Origin: JAYEHK01 sp034659475
GTDB lineage: Bacteria; Bacillota; Syntrophomonadia; Syntrophomonadales; Syntrophomonadaceae
Reading direction: 5' to 3'
Length of the DNA stretch: 8,920 bases
Assembly (NCBI GenBank): GCA_034659475.1
Contig: JAYEHK010000166.1
Coordinates: 1 to 8,920, forward strand
Position numbers and translations under genes: made by a program. The notes beneath the pieces were generated by a model that saw nothing but the letters and a program-made list of their open reading frames with translations, did not search any database and was not told the origin of the DNA. The first letter of the stretch is position 1. Each line of letters opens with the position of its first letter. Positions 1-5,384 of this stretch are shown here, piece after piece.

Positions 1-1
1 A

Positions 2-751
2 GTTGAAGAACAGAACCTGCCAGCGGCGGTTGCTTCCATACGGGCACTGGGGATGCGGGGGGTAAACGTAACGATTCCCTTCAAAGAAAAGGTCATTCCT
101 TATCTGGATGAATGTTCTCAAGAGGCTAAAGCTTGTGGGGCGGTCAATCTGATTGAGAATGATGGAAAGAGACTGATTGGGCACAATATGGATGGTCAGG
201 GTTTTTTGGCAAGTCTGCGGGAAGCTGGAGTTGACCCGGAGGGAAAAGCTGTTATCCTGGGAGCAGGCGGGGCAGCCCGCGCAGTTGCTTATTCATTATC
301 ACAACAGCCGAACATAAATGTCATTACGTTTGTTTCACGGAACCGGGCAAATGCACAAAAGCTGGCTGATTTCATTGCAAATAGCACGTCCTGCAGCAGT
401 GATGCTTTTGCTATGGAAGATATTTATGATGAAAAGCTGTCCTCTGCGAATATGGTTGTGAACTGTACACCGGTGGGGATGTTTCCGGGGATAAATAAGG
501 CTCCGCTTGCATCCATGGATGGGGTGAATTCAGATGCACTCATATTTGATACAATTTATAACCCAATGGAAACCGAGTTTATGAAGATGGGAAAAGCCAG
601 AGGAATGAAAACAATTGGCGGGTTATCGATGCTCATACACCAGGGGGCACTGAGTTTTTCGCTATTGACCGGGATAGAACCTCCGATTTCGTTTATGGTT
701 GACCTATTATCAGAGTATTTTAGACGAGAACAGTCAGATAAAAATTTTTAA
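2..751 (+). CDS. aroE: Shikimate dehydrogenase, 5' end cut off by the window
   Basis: Catalyses the NADPH-dependent reduction of 3-dehydroshikimate to shikimate in the cytoplasmic shikimate pathway. The frame is open from base 2 and the internal ATG at 53 is not the start: the codons before it read VEEQNLPAAVASIRALG, the usual lead-in to the NVTIPFK motif (65-85), whose Lys is the catalytic base. About 249 codons are present, so roughly 35 N-terminal residues, including the substrate-binding Ser pair, lie upstream. Other landmarks are AVN (the substrate Asn), the DG of the NTDG motif (185-196, here NMDG, with Met for Thr), the Rossmann loop GAGGAAR (260-280) and the C-terminal GLSML..Q substrate-binding segment. 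aroB follows 14 bp after the TAA, so the two are almost certainly co-transcribed. Family assignment is firm; distinction from quinate/shikimate YdiB-type paralogues rests on the aroB linkage. Confidence 0.95.
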   Translation, partial: VEEQNLPAAVASIRALGMRGVNVTIPFKEKVIPYLDECSQEAKACGAVNLIENDGKRLIGHNMDGQGFLASLREAGVDPEGKAVILGAGGAARAVAYSLSQQPNINVITFVSRNRANAQKLADFIANSTSCSSDAFAMEDIYDEKLSSANMVVNCTPVGMFPGINKAPLASMDGVNSDALIFDTIYNPMETEFMKMGKARGMKTIGGLSMLIHQGALSFSLLTGIEPPISFMVDLLSEYFRREQSDKNF

Positions 752-757
752 AAGGTG
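751..757 (+). promoter_or_regulatory. Ribosome binding site of aroB that decides its start
   Basis: AAAGGTG lies 8 nt before TTG 766. The upstream in-frame GTG at 757-759 shares its first base with this Shine-Dalgarno sequence and has no site of its own, so TTG 766 is the better start. The site begins on the last base of the aroE stop codon, which fits translation coupled to aroE. Confidence 0.65.
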
Positions 758-765
758 TGAGAGCG

Positions 766-1866
766 TTGAGTAATATCCTGGTTGATATACCTGAAAAAGC
801 CTATTGGATCAATATCCAAAATCAGGGACTGCAAACTGCAGGGGCCTTGATCAGAGAGGTTATTAATACGAATAAGATTTTTCTTATCAGTAACCCGACC
901 GTATATGGCCTGTACGGAGAGGTGGTTGCCAGGTCGCTGGAGGAAGCTGGTTTTGAAGTGCTGACCGGTCTCATGCCGGATGGAGAAATATACAAGAACA
1001 TGGATGAAGTGCTTAAGCTGATCGATCAGGGGCTTCACTGGGAATTGGAAAGAGGACATGCGGTGGTGGCCCTGGGCGGTGGAGTGGTCGGGGATCTGGT
1101 CGGGTTTGTGGCAGCTATTTATCAGCGGGGGATTGATTTTTTTCAGATCCCGACGACCCTGCTTTCTATGGTGGATAGCAGTATAGGGGGGAAGGTAGCG
1201 GTCAATCATCCAGGCGGCAAAAACCTGATCGGAGCTTTTCATCAGCCCAAAGGGGTGCTTATTGATCCGCATGCACTTAATACTCTTCCAGAGGAGGAAT
1301 ATCTTTGTGGCCTGGGGGAGGTTGTTAAGTATGGAATTATTTATGACGAAGAATTCTTTGTATACATGGAAAAAAACGCTGCACTCATCAGCAAGCGAGA
1401 TTCTGAAGTACTTGAAAAGCTTATAGAACGTTCCTGTATCAACAAAAGTCGCATTGTTGCCAGTGATGAAAAAGAGCAGGGACTTCGCATTATCCTTAAT
1501 TTGGGGCATACCTTTGGACATGCAATAGAGAAAATGGGTGATTTCCAGCGCTTTAAGCATGGCCAGAGTGTAGCGATGGGAATCATCATGGCTTCTTTTC
1601 TTGCCTGGGAGATGGGTTTACTGTCAACAGACGAGAAGAAACGAATCGAACAGCTGTTAACGAATTTACATCTGCCCTGTAACGTTTCGGATCTGAATAG
1701 TGAACAGATTTTTCTTGCGATGCAACACGATAAGAAAGCAAAAAATGGCAAACTGCGGTTTGTTTTGCCTAACGGAATAGGTTCGTACAAAGTTACTGAT
1801 GATGTTACAGAACCAATGATCAGGCGCGCCATTGATTATGGAATAGGCTATCATATGATAGAATAA
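766..1866 (+). CDS. aroB: 3-dehydroquinate synthase
   Basis: Converts DAHP to 3-dehydroquinate, the second step of the shikimate pathway, using NAD+ and a divalent metal (Zn/Co). The protein has 366 residues from TTG 766, a normal AroB length. Visible motifs are GGGVVGD (about residues 104-110, NAD-binding glycine-rich loop), IPTTLLSMVDSSIGGK with Lys143, then VNHPGGKNLIGAFHQP, and the three metal ligands: Glu185 in GLGEVVKYG, His248 in NLGHTFGH and His265 in FKHGQ. All key residues are intact. It lies 14 bp after aroE. No hairpin terminator is seen in the 102 bp after its stop, so transcription may continue into the next gene. A 3-residue-longer form from GTG 757 is possible but unlikely, because that codon overlaps the ribosome binding site. 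Confidence 0.97.
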   Translation: MSNILVDIPEKAYWINIQNQGLQTAGALIREVINTNKIFLISNPTVYGLYGEVVARSLEEAGFEVLTGLMPDGEIYKNMDEVLKLIDQGLHWELERGHAVVALGGGVVGDLVGFVAAIYQRGIDFFQIPTTLLSMVDSSIGGKVAVNHPGGKNLIGAFHQPKGVLIDPHALNTLPEEEYLCGLGEVVKYGIIYDEEFFVYMEKNAALISKRDSEVLEKLIERSCINKSRIVASDEKEQGLRIILNLGHTFGHAIEKMGDFQRFKHGQSVAMGIIMASFLAWEMGLLSTDEKKRIEQLLTNLHLPCNVSDLNSEQIFLAMQHDKKAKNGKLRFVLPNGIGSYKVTDDVTEPMIRRAIDYGIGYHMIE

Positions 1867-1878
1867 CCTCGACAGTTA

Positions 1879-1906
1879 TTGACAAATATAATGAAACAAG
1901 TATGTT
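1879..1906 (+). promoter_or_regulatory. Candidate promoter for the GyrI-like gene
   Basis: A perfect -35 TTGACA (1879-1884) is followed after 16 nt by TATGTT (1901-1906), a 4/6 match to the -10. A second option just downstream is the extended -10 form TGGTATAGA at 1921-1929, which lacks a -35. Either gives a short 5' leader. This is read by eye only. Confidence 0.4.
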
Positions 1907-1951
1907 TTTTTATCTCCTTTTGGTATAGACTAATGAATAGTAATAATGCGT

Positions 1952-1960
1952 AAAGGATGG
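1952..1960 (+). promoter_or_regulatory. Ribosome binding site of the GyrI-like gene
   Basis: AAAGGATGG lies 8 nt before GTG 1969. An in-frame ATG (1957-1959) sits inside this sequence and would leave itself without a ribosome binding site, so GTG 1969 is preferred as start. Confidence 0.6.
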
Positions 1961-1968
1961 TTGACCAC

Positions 1969-2616
1969 GTGACATTAGTGATTATTGAATCGGTATTATT
2001 TTTGCTTATTCTTATTGTAGTGTTTTATTACAAAACGCTGTCAAGACCACAATTAGGAGAAGGAGAATTGGGGCCTTTTACCATCGTGTATATAAAGGAT
2101 TTAAGTACTCCCTGGACAACAGCGAAAAAAATAAAAGAAATACAGGAATATCTAAAAAGCAAAGATTTAATGAGCAATACCTATGTTCGTTACTACATGA
2201 CTGATCCTAGTAAATCAAAAAACAAAAAAATTCCCAGTGTTATCGGAGCGGTAATTGGGGATCAAATGATCCCGAAGGTGGAAGAACCATTTGAGGTAAC
2301 GACACTGACCAAGCGATATGTAGCCTATGCTGCTAATGAGAACAGGCTGCTGGGGATGAATCCAATGGTACTTTACCCCAGGCTTTTTGCGTATATGGAT
2401 GTGATGAACTATAAGCCGGAAAATGACCGTTACCTGGAGATTTTCCATATGAGTGATGAGCAAGATCATAATGGTTTTGGGGAAGGGTTTTATACACGAA
2501 TCTGTGGTACCATTCGGGATAAAACCGGCGAAGAGTTGGAACGTGATAGTAAGAGAAAAGTGTACGATGTTAATAACATGATTTTTGGTAAACGAAGTGG
2601 GTTCGGAAGAAGCTAA
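1969..2616 (+). CDS. Membrane-anchored GyrI-like (effector-binding fold) protein, TEX264-like layout
   Basis: Function unknown. The 215-residue protein has one hydrophobic helix at residues 3-21 (TLVIIESVLFLLILIVVFYY), followed by KTLSR, so a single-pass anchor with the bulk of the protein in the cytoplasm by the positive-inside rule. Residues about 35-163 look like a GyrI-like/SHS2-type small-molecule-binding domain: a first strand (PFTIVYIKD), a helix (TTAKKIKEIQEYLKS), then VRYYMTDPSK, IPSVIGAVIGD, a second half with FEVTTLTKRYVAYAA and YPRLFAYMDVMNY, and a closing strand YLEIFHM with Glu157 where many members keep a ligand-binding acid. No DNA-binding domain is attached. As I recall it, human TEX264 has the same order (TM helix, then GyrI-like domain with similar VYYDNP and CAVGSIL segments). 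It has its own likely promoter and a strong terminator, so it is probably monocistronic. The fold call is a motif judgement; the existence of the gene is secure. Confidence 0.75.
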   Translation: MTLVIIESVLFLLILIVVFYYKTLSRPQLGEGELGPFTIVYIKDLSTPWTTAKKIKEIQEYLKSKDLMSNTYVRYYMTDPSKSKNKKIPSVIGAVIGDQMIPKVEEPFEVTTLTKRYVAYAANENRLLGMNPMVLYPRLFAYMDVMNYKPENDRYLEIFHMSDEQDHNGFGEGFYTRICGTIRDKTGEELERDSKRKVYDVNNMIFGKRSGFGRS

Positions 2617-2642
2617 TCTCGTACGTCATAGATAGAATAATG

Positions 2643-2673
2643 GGCAGAGAGACTGTATCTCTCTGCCTCTTTT
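2643..2673 (+). terminator. Rho-independent terminator after the GyrI-like gene
   Basis: A perfect 10-bp stem, GGCAGAGAGA (2643-2652) with TCTCTCTGCC (2658-2667), has a 5-nt loop and is followed by TCTTTT. It begins 26 bp after the TAA. The - strand side has no comparable T run, so it mainly serves the + strand, although the convergent DUF2726 gene ends just 25 bp away. Confidence 0.88.
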
Positions 2674-2698
2674 AAATTAATTGCGTTGCATACCTTTT

Positions 2699-3253
2699 TT
2701 ATATAGCGAGGCCGGCTGAACGAAGACTTTGAAGCAATGAAGAATCATTCTGATCACCATTGGGATCTATATATATATTGGCAAGACCAGCTGTTGTCAG
2801 GGCATTGTCCCTGAATTGATCAGCGAGTTGTTTTTTCTTATGATCCTTCTGACTTTCTACATTGACAACCAAAACAGGTTTAAGTCTAGGGCTTTCTAGT
2901 ATGACGATGTCCAGCGTACGTTCTTTGATCCGGTTCATATATTCCTGGTAGTTTGACGTTTGCATCGGCAATGTTAATAAATCGGCCATTCTCATCTTAA
3001 CATTGATCGTATAATTGCTTCCTTCCAACAGGTTATTGAGCAATTCATAAACGGCTAGTTCTCGATTATTTAGCGGGTAATCCCGGAGATGATACGGCAG
3101 CGTACCCGTATTGATCCATGCTTCACTTAAATCAATGACTTCGCCACTTTTTTTGTTTTTTGTGCGTTTAGTAGAATTTCCTTGATCCTTCACATAATCA
3201 AGGATGACCTTTCCAATAACAAATAAAATCGCCACTCCGATAAGTTGTGCCAA
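2699..3253 (-). CDS. Membrane-anchored DUF2726-family protein
   Basis: Function unknown. It is a 184-residue protein with a hydrophobic N-terminal helix (about 3-20, AQLIGVAILFVIGKVIL), a Lys-rich linker (22-36) and a DUF2726-like domain (about 61-165): LNNRELAVYELL at the start, the VKMRMADLL strand, RIKERTLDIVI, then VLVVNVESQKDH and FRDNALTTAGL. DUF2726 is often viewed as a nuclease-like (PD-(D/E)XK-related) or restriction-associated fold. Asp115 and His138 match usual positions, but the family's typical IELDD.SH acidic pair reads VNVESQKDH here, so catalytic ability is uncertain. The start is TTG 3253, 7 nt after GGGAGGT; a TTG at 3271 would lie upstream of that site and lacks one of its own. 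Divergent from thrC, with 155 bp between their starts. Confidence 0.75.
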   Translation of the reverse strand: MAQLIGVAILFVIGKVILDYVKDQGNSTKRTKNKKSGEVIDLSEAWINTGTLPYHLRDYPLNNRELAVYELLNNLLEGSNYTINVKMRMADLLTLPMQTSNYQEYMNRIKERTLDIVILESPRLKPVLVVNVESQKDHKKKQLADQFRDNALTTAGLANIYIDPNGDQNDSSLLQSLRSAGLAI

Positions 3254-3260
3254 ATCCTGT

Positions 3261-3267
3261 ACCTCCC
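3261..3267 (-). promoter_or_regulatory. Ribosome binding site of the DUF2726 gene
   Basis: On the - strand, GGGAGGT lies 7 nt before TTG 3253. This strong site sets the start; the longer frame from TTG 3271 would put it inside the coding sequence. Confidence 0.65.
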
Positions 3268-3299
3268 ACAAAATTATTCTGGTTATCTATATGATATAC

Positions 3300-3320
3300 A
3301 AAAAACTGGATTTCCTCCAG
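3300..3320 (-). terminator. Small terminator-like hairpin in the thrC/DUF2726 divergent region
   Basis: Read on the - strand, CTGGA, a GGAAA loop and TCCAG are followed directly by six T. The stem is only 5 bp, so it is weak. It lies upstream of the DUF2726 start and could stop antisense or leader transcription, or be chance. Confidence 0.25.
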
Positions 3321-3348
3321 AAAGAAGTATAAAATGACTGATAATCAC

Positions 3349-3378
3349 TTGTAAAGGATAAGCTGTTTTTATTATATA
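3349..3378 (+). promoter_or_regulatory. Candidate promoter of thrC
   Basis: TTGTAA (3349-3354, 4/6 match to -35) is followed after 18 nt by TATATA (3373-3378) in an AT-rich run. It would give a leader of about 25 nt before TTG 3409, too short for a T-box or other leader riboswitch, and none is visible in this gap. Confidence 0.35.
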
Positions 3379-3408
3379 TTTATTAGAACTTAATTAGGAG
3401 GGAAAGCA

Positions 3409-4908
3409 TTGAAATACCATAGTACCAGAGGAAGGCAGTCAGTATCTTCAGCAGCAGAAGCCATCACCAGGGGGTTGGCAAGCGATGGAGGGTTGTTTGT
3501 ACCCGATAGGATTCCACGACTAAGTGAAGAAGACTGGGCTGCCATGGAGAATGAGACCTACCAGGAAAGAGCCTGTAGAATTCTTGCCTATTATTTGGAT
3601 GATTTCAGTTCGGAAGAAATTCGGGACTGCGTTTACGGAGCATACAATGATAATCAATTTGATGATCCAAGGATTGCTCCCTTAGTTTTTGTTAAGGAGA
3701 ACCTAGTTATACAAGAACTCTGGCATGGACCTACCTGTGCTTTTAAGGATATGGCTCTGCAGATTCTTCCTCATTTGTTAACCACCAGTGCTGCAAAGAT
3801 CGAAGAAAAAAGTGAAATAGTGATCCTTGTTGCTACCTCTGGAGATACTGGAAAAGCAGCATTGGAAGGATTTAAGGACGTTCCTGGGACACGTATTATA
3901 GTCTTTTTCCCTGAAGATGGTGTCAGTGAGGTGCAAAAGCGTCAGATGCTGACACAGGAAGGGGAAAACGTTCATGTTGCAGCTGTCTATGGCAATTTTG
4001 ATGATGCACAGACAGGTGTGAAAAGCATCTTCTCCAATTCAAGCTATACCGAGATTCTAGGGAAAAATCAGATGAAGATGTCATCTGCGAATTCTATCAA
4101 CTGGGGGCGCTTGCTTCCACAGATCGTTTACTATGTGTCTGCCTATATGGATTTGAAAGCAGAAGGAACGCTGAAAGGCAATGACCCTATGAATATCGTT
4201 GTCCCTACAGGCAACTTTGGTAATATTTTGGCAGCCTTTTATGCCCGTCAGATGGGTGTACCAATCCAAAAGCTGATCTGTGCATCCAATGCGAACAATG
4301 TCCTTACTGATTTTATTCATTCTGGCGTTTATGATAGAAATAGAAATTTTGCTAAAACGATATCACCTTCCATGGATATCTTAATCTCCTCCAATCTGGA
4401 ACGTCTGCTCTATGAATTAACCGGGCATGATGACAAAAAGGTTTCGGGATGGATGGAAGCGTTGAATCAGGATGGGCGATATGAGGTGGATGAGGCCACG
4501 AAGCAACAAATACAAAACCTGTTCTGGGCTGATTTTGCTGATGATGAAAAAACGATAGAAATGATTCAACAAACCTGGGCAGAGGATCATTACCTGATGG
4601 ACACCCATACAGCTGTTGCCAGGAAGGTGTATGAACGATATGCAGAGGAAACAGGAGATGAAACGCCGGCAGTGATCGTTTCAACGGCCAGTCCGTACAA
4701 GTTTGGAAACAGCGTTGCACAGGCTGTATTATCCACTGAAAGACTTGAAGGCCGCAATGAATTTGAGGTGTTAACCGTTCTGTCCGAGCAAACGGGAACA
4801 ACGATTCCCGTGGGAATAAGGGATCTGGAAAAACGACCGATACTCCACCATACAAAAACAGCCAAAGAAGAAATGGGACAAACTATTTTAGATTTTCTGG
4901 GACTATAA
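3409..4908 (+). CDS. thrC: Threonine synthase
   Basis: PLP-dependent enzyme that turns O-phospho-L-homoserine into L-threonine plus phosphate, the last step of threonine synthesis, in the cytoplasm. The 499-residue length fits the long E. coli/yeast-like branch rather than the shorter (about 350) branch. Motifs: N-terminal YHSTRG substrate region, ASDGGLFVP, WHGPTCAFKDMALQ with the PLP Schiff-base Lys113, SGDTGKAAL (144-152), the NWGRLLPQIVYY segment and the phosphate-cradle loop PTGNFGN (266-272). It ends in a helix typical of the family. The TTG start is 7 nt after AGGAGG (3396-3401), an ideal site, so it is kept. No hom or classical thrB is present in the window; instead the convergent neighbour is an ApgM-like mutase of the type proposed to replace ThrB. 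Confidence 0.97.
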   Translation: MKYHSTRGRQSVSSAAEAITRGLASDGGLFVPDRIPRLSEEDWAAMENETYQERACRILAYYLDDFSSEEIRDCVYGAYNDNQFDDPRIAPLVFVKENLVIQELWHGPTCAFKDMALQILPHLLTTSAAKIEEKSEIVILVATSGDTGKAALEGFKDVPGTRIIVFFPEDGVSEVQKRQMLTQEGENVHVAAVYGNFDDAQTGVKSIFSNSSYTEILGKNQMKMSSANSINWGRLLPQIVYYVSAYMDLKAEGTLKGNDPMNIVVPTGNFGNILAAFYARQMGVPIQKLICASNANNVLTDFIHSGVYDRNRNFAKTISPSMDILISSNLERLLYELTGHDDKKVSGWMEALNQDGRYEVDEATKQQIQNLFWADFADDEKTIEMIQQTWAEDHYLMDTHTAVARKVYERYAEETGDETPAVIVSTASPYKFGNSVAQAVLSTERLEGRNEFEVLTVLSEQTGTTIPVGIRDLEKRPILHHTKTAKEEMGQTILDFLGL

Positions 4909-4912
4909 GAAT

Positions 4913-5010
4913 GGTTAATTAGAAAATAGGTTGAGTATAAGCAAAATTATTAGTTGGAAAGTTGGTTAGTTGGACAGTTGGAACGTTGAAGTGGGTTAAT
5001 TAGAAAATAG
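4913..5010. repeat. 17-bp direct repeat pair flanking a tandem array
   Basis: GGTTAATTAGAAAATAG occurs exactly at 4913-4929 and again at 4994-5010, 81 bp apart. The first copy begins 5 bp after the thrC stop. The AGTTGGNN tandem array lies between them. No coding frame is associated. Confidence 0.9.
4952..4988. repeat. 8-bp tandem repeat array (AGTTGGNN)
   Basis: Four contiguous 8-mers (AGTTGGAA, AGTTGGTT, AGTTGGAC, AGTTGGAA) at 4952-4983, followed by a decayed unit, CGTTG. It resembles low-complexity GTTGG arrays that I recall from intergenic regions of clostridial genomes; the function is unknown. Confidence 0.85.
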
Positions 5011-5014
5011 ACAC

Positions 5015-5046
5015 GGACTACGCAGACGTTCCTGACTTACGCGGAC
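5015..5046. repeat. Imperfect direct repeat GACT(T)ACGCRGAC
   Basis: GACTACGCAGAC (5016-5027) and GACTTACGCGGAC (5034-5046) differ by one inserted T and one A/G change. The second copy runs straight into seven T (5047-5053), but no good stem precedes that T run, so I do not call a terminator here. Confidence 0.65.
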
Positions 5047-5056
5047 TTTTTTTGTA

Positions 5057-5110
5057 AGGGGTGAGGAGTGAGGTTAATGCCTGGCACATAGCGCCTGACT
5101 CCTCACCCCT
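5057..5110. repeat. Long GTGAGG-type hairpin (inverted repeat)
   Basis: A 17-bp stem with one G/G mismatch pairs 5057-5073 with 5094-5110: GGGGTGAGGAGT against ACTCCTCACCCC, then, past the mismatch, AGG with CCT. The loop is 20 nt. The T run on the + side is weak (TTATTTT from 5114). It may act as a poor thrC terminator or transcript stabiliser, or be a dispersed repeat. Confidence 0.75.
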
Positions 5111-5150
5111 CACTTATTTTCATCGGTGGTTGTGGCCTGCGGCCATGGTG

Positions 5151-5223
5151 GGTTCCACTGCAAAAAGTAATACTGGGCACTTATACATTCAAACAGGAGA
5201 TTTTTGGGCTTAGCAGTGGAATC
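5151..5223. repeat. 73-bp unit ended by 11-bp inverted repeats
   Basis: GGTTCCACTGC (5151-5161) pairs with GCAGTGGAATC (5213-5223), perfectly apart from one G:T wobble; the 51-nt interior holds AAAAA near the left arm and TTTTT near the right. It directly abuts the A run of the next hairpin. The ends resemble a very small mobile unit or a structured RNA; no target-site duplication was identified. Confidence 0.65.
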
Positions 5224-5268
5224 AAAAAAAGAAAAGCTCTTCCTGACAAGCTGGGAAGAGCTTTTCTT
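5224..5268 (-). terminator. Strong Rho-independent terminator for the ApgM-like gene
   Basis: A perfect 15-bp stem pairs AAGAAAAGCTCTTCC (5229-5243) with GGAAGAGCTTTTCTT (5254-5268). On the - strand it is followed by a T run formed by the A run 5224-5230. It lies about 116 bp past the ApgM-like stop codon. It could also stop + strand transcripts from thrC, although the + side tail (GTTATTCTTATT) is weaker. Confidence 0.85.
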
Positions 5269-5309
5269 GTTATTCTTATTTGATTCTCCTGCGGGATGTA
5301 TACGCTGGC

Positions 5310-5384
5310 GTCAGACCCCATTTGTTACACATTTGTTACAATGGGTGAGACAAAATGAAACGTCCCCTTGTCTCCCCTTGTCTC
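5310..5384. repeat. REP-like element with two tandem duplications
   Basis: It contains CATTTGTTACA twice in tandem (5319-5329, 5330-5340), an inverted pair CCCATT/AATGGG around them (5317-5322, 5340-5345), a second stem GAGACAA/TTGTCTC (5347-5353, 5368-5374) and CCCCTTGTCT twice in tandem (5364-5373, 5374-5383). The last copy ends 1 bp before the stop codon of the - strand gene. From memory, GAGACA...TTGTCTC palindromes with a TCCCC core are scattered between genes in many Firmicutes; this was not searched. Confidence 0.65.

Noticed and set aside
748..1560. A 270-codon - strand frame opposite aroB
   Set aside because: Antisense shadow of aroB; it covers a fully conserved gene, shows no recognisable domain and has no supporting ribosome binding site that I could see.
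3352..3357. TGTAAA as half of a TyrR box for the TyrR-like regulator
   Set aside because: The required TTTACA half does not follow at the 6-bp spacing.
3272..3408. T-box or amino-acid riboswitch upstream of thrC
   Set aside because: No T-box signature (AGGGTGGNACCGCG-like) or stem-terminator pair on the + strand, and the likely leader is too short.
4352..4865. Several - strand open frames opposite the 3' half of thrC
   Set aside because: Overlapping antisense frames of a conserved gene with no domain features.
5047..5053. Seven-T run after the GACTTACGCGGAC repeat as a thrC terminator
   Set aside because: No stem of more than about 3 bp could be drawn immediately before it.
5079..5096. TGGCAC in the hairpin loop as a possible sigma-54 -24 element
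   Set aside because: No GC element at the required spacing (GG-N10-GC), and it points into non-coding repeats.
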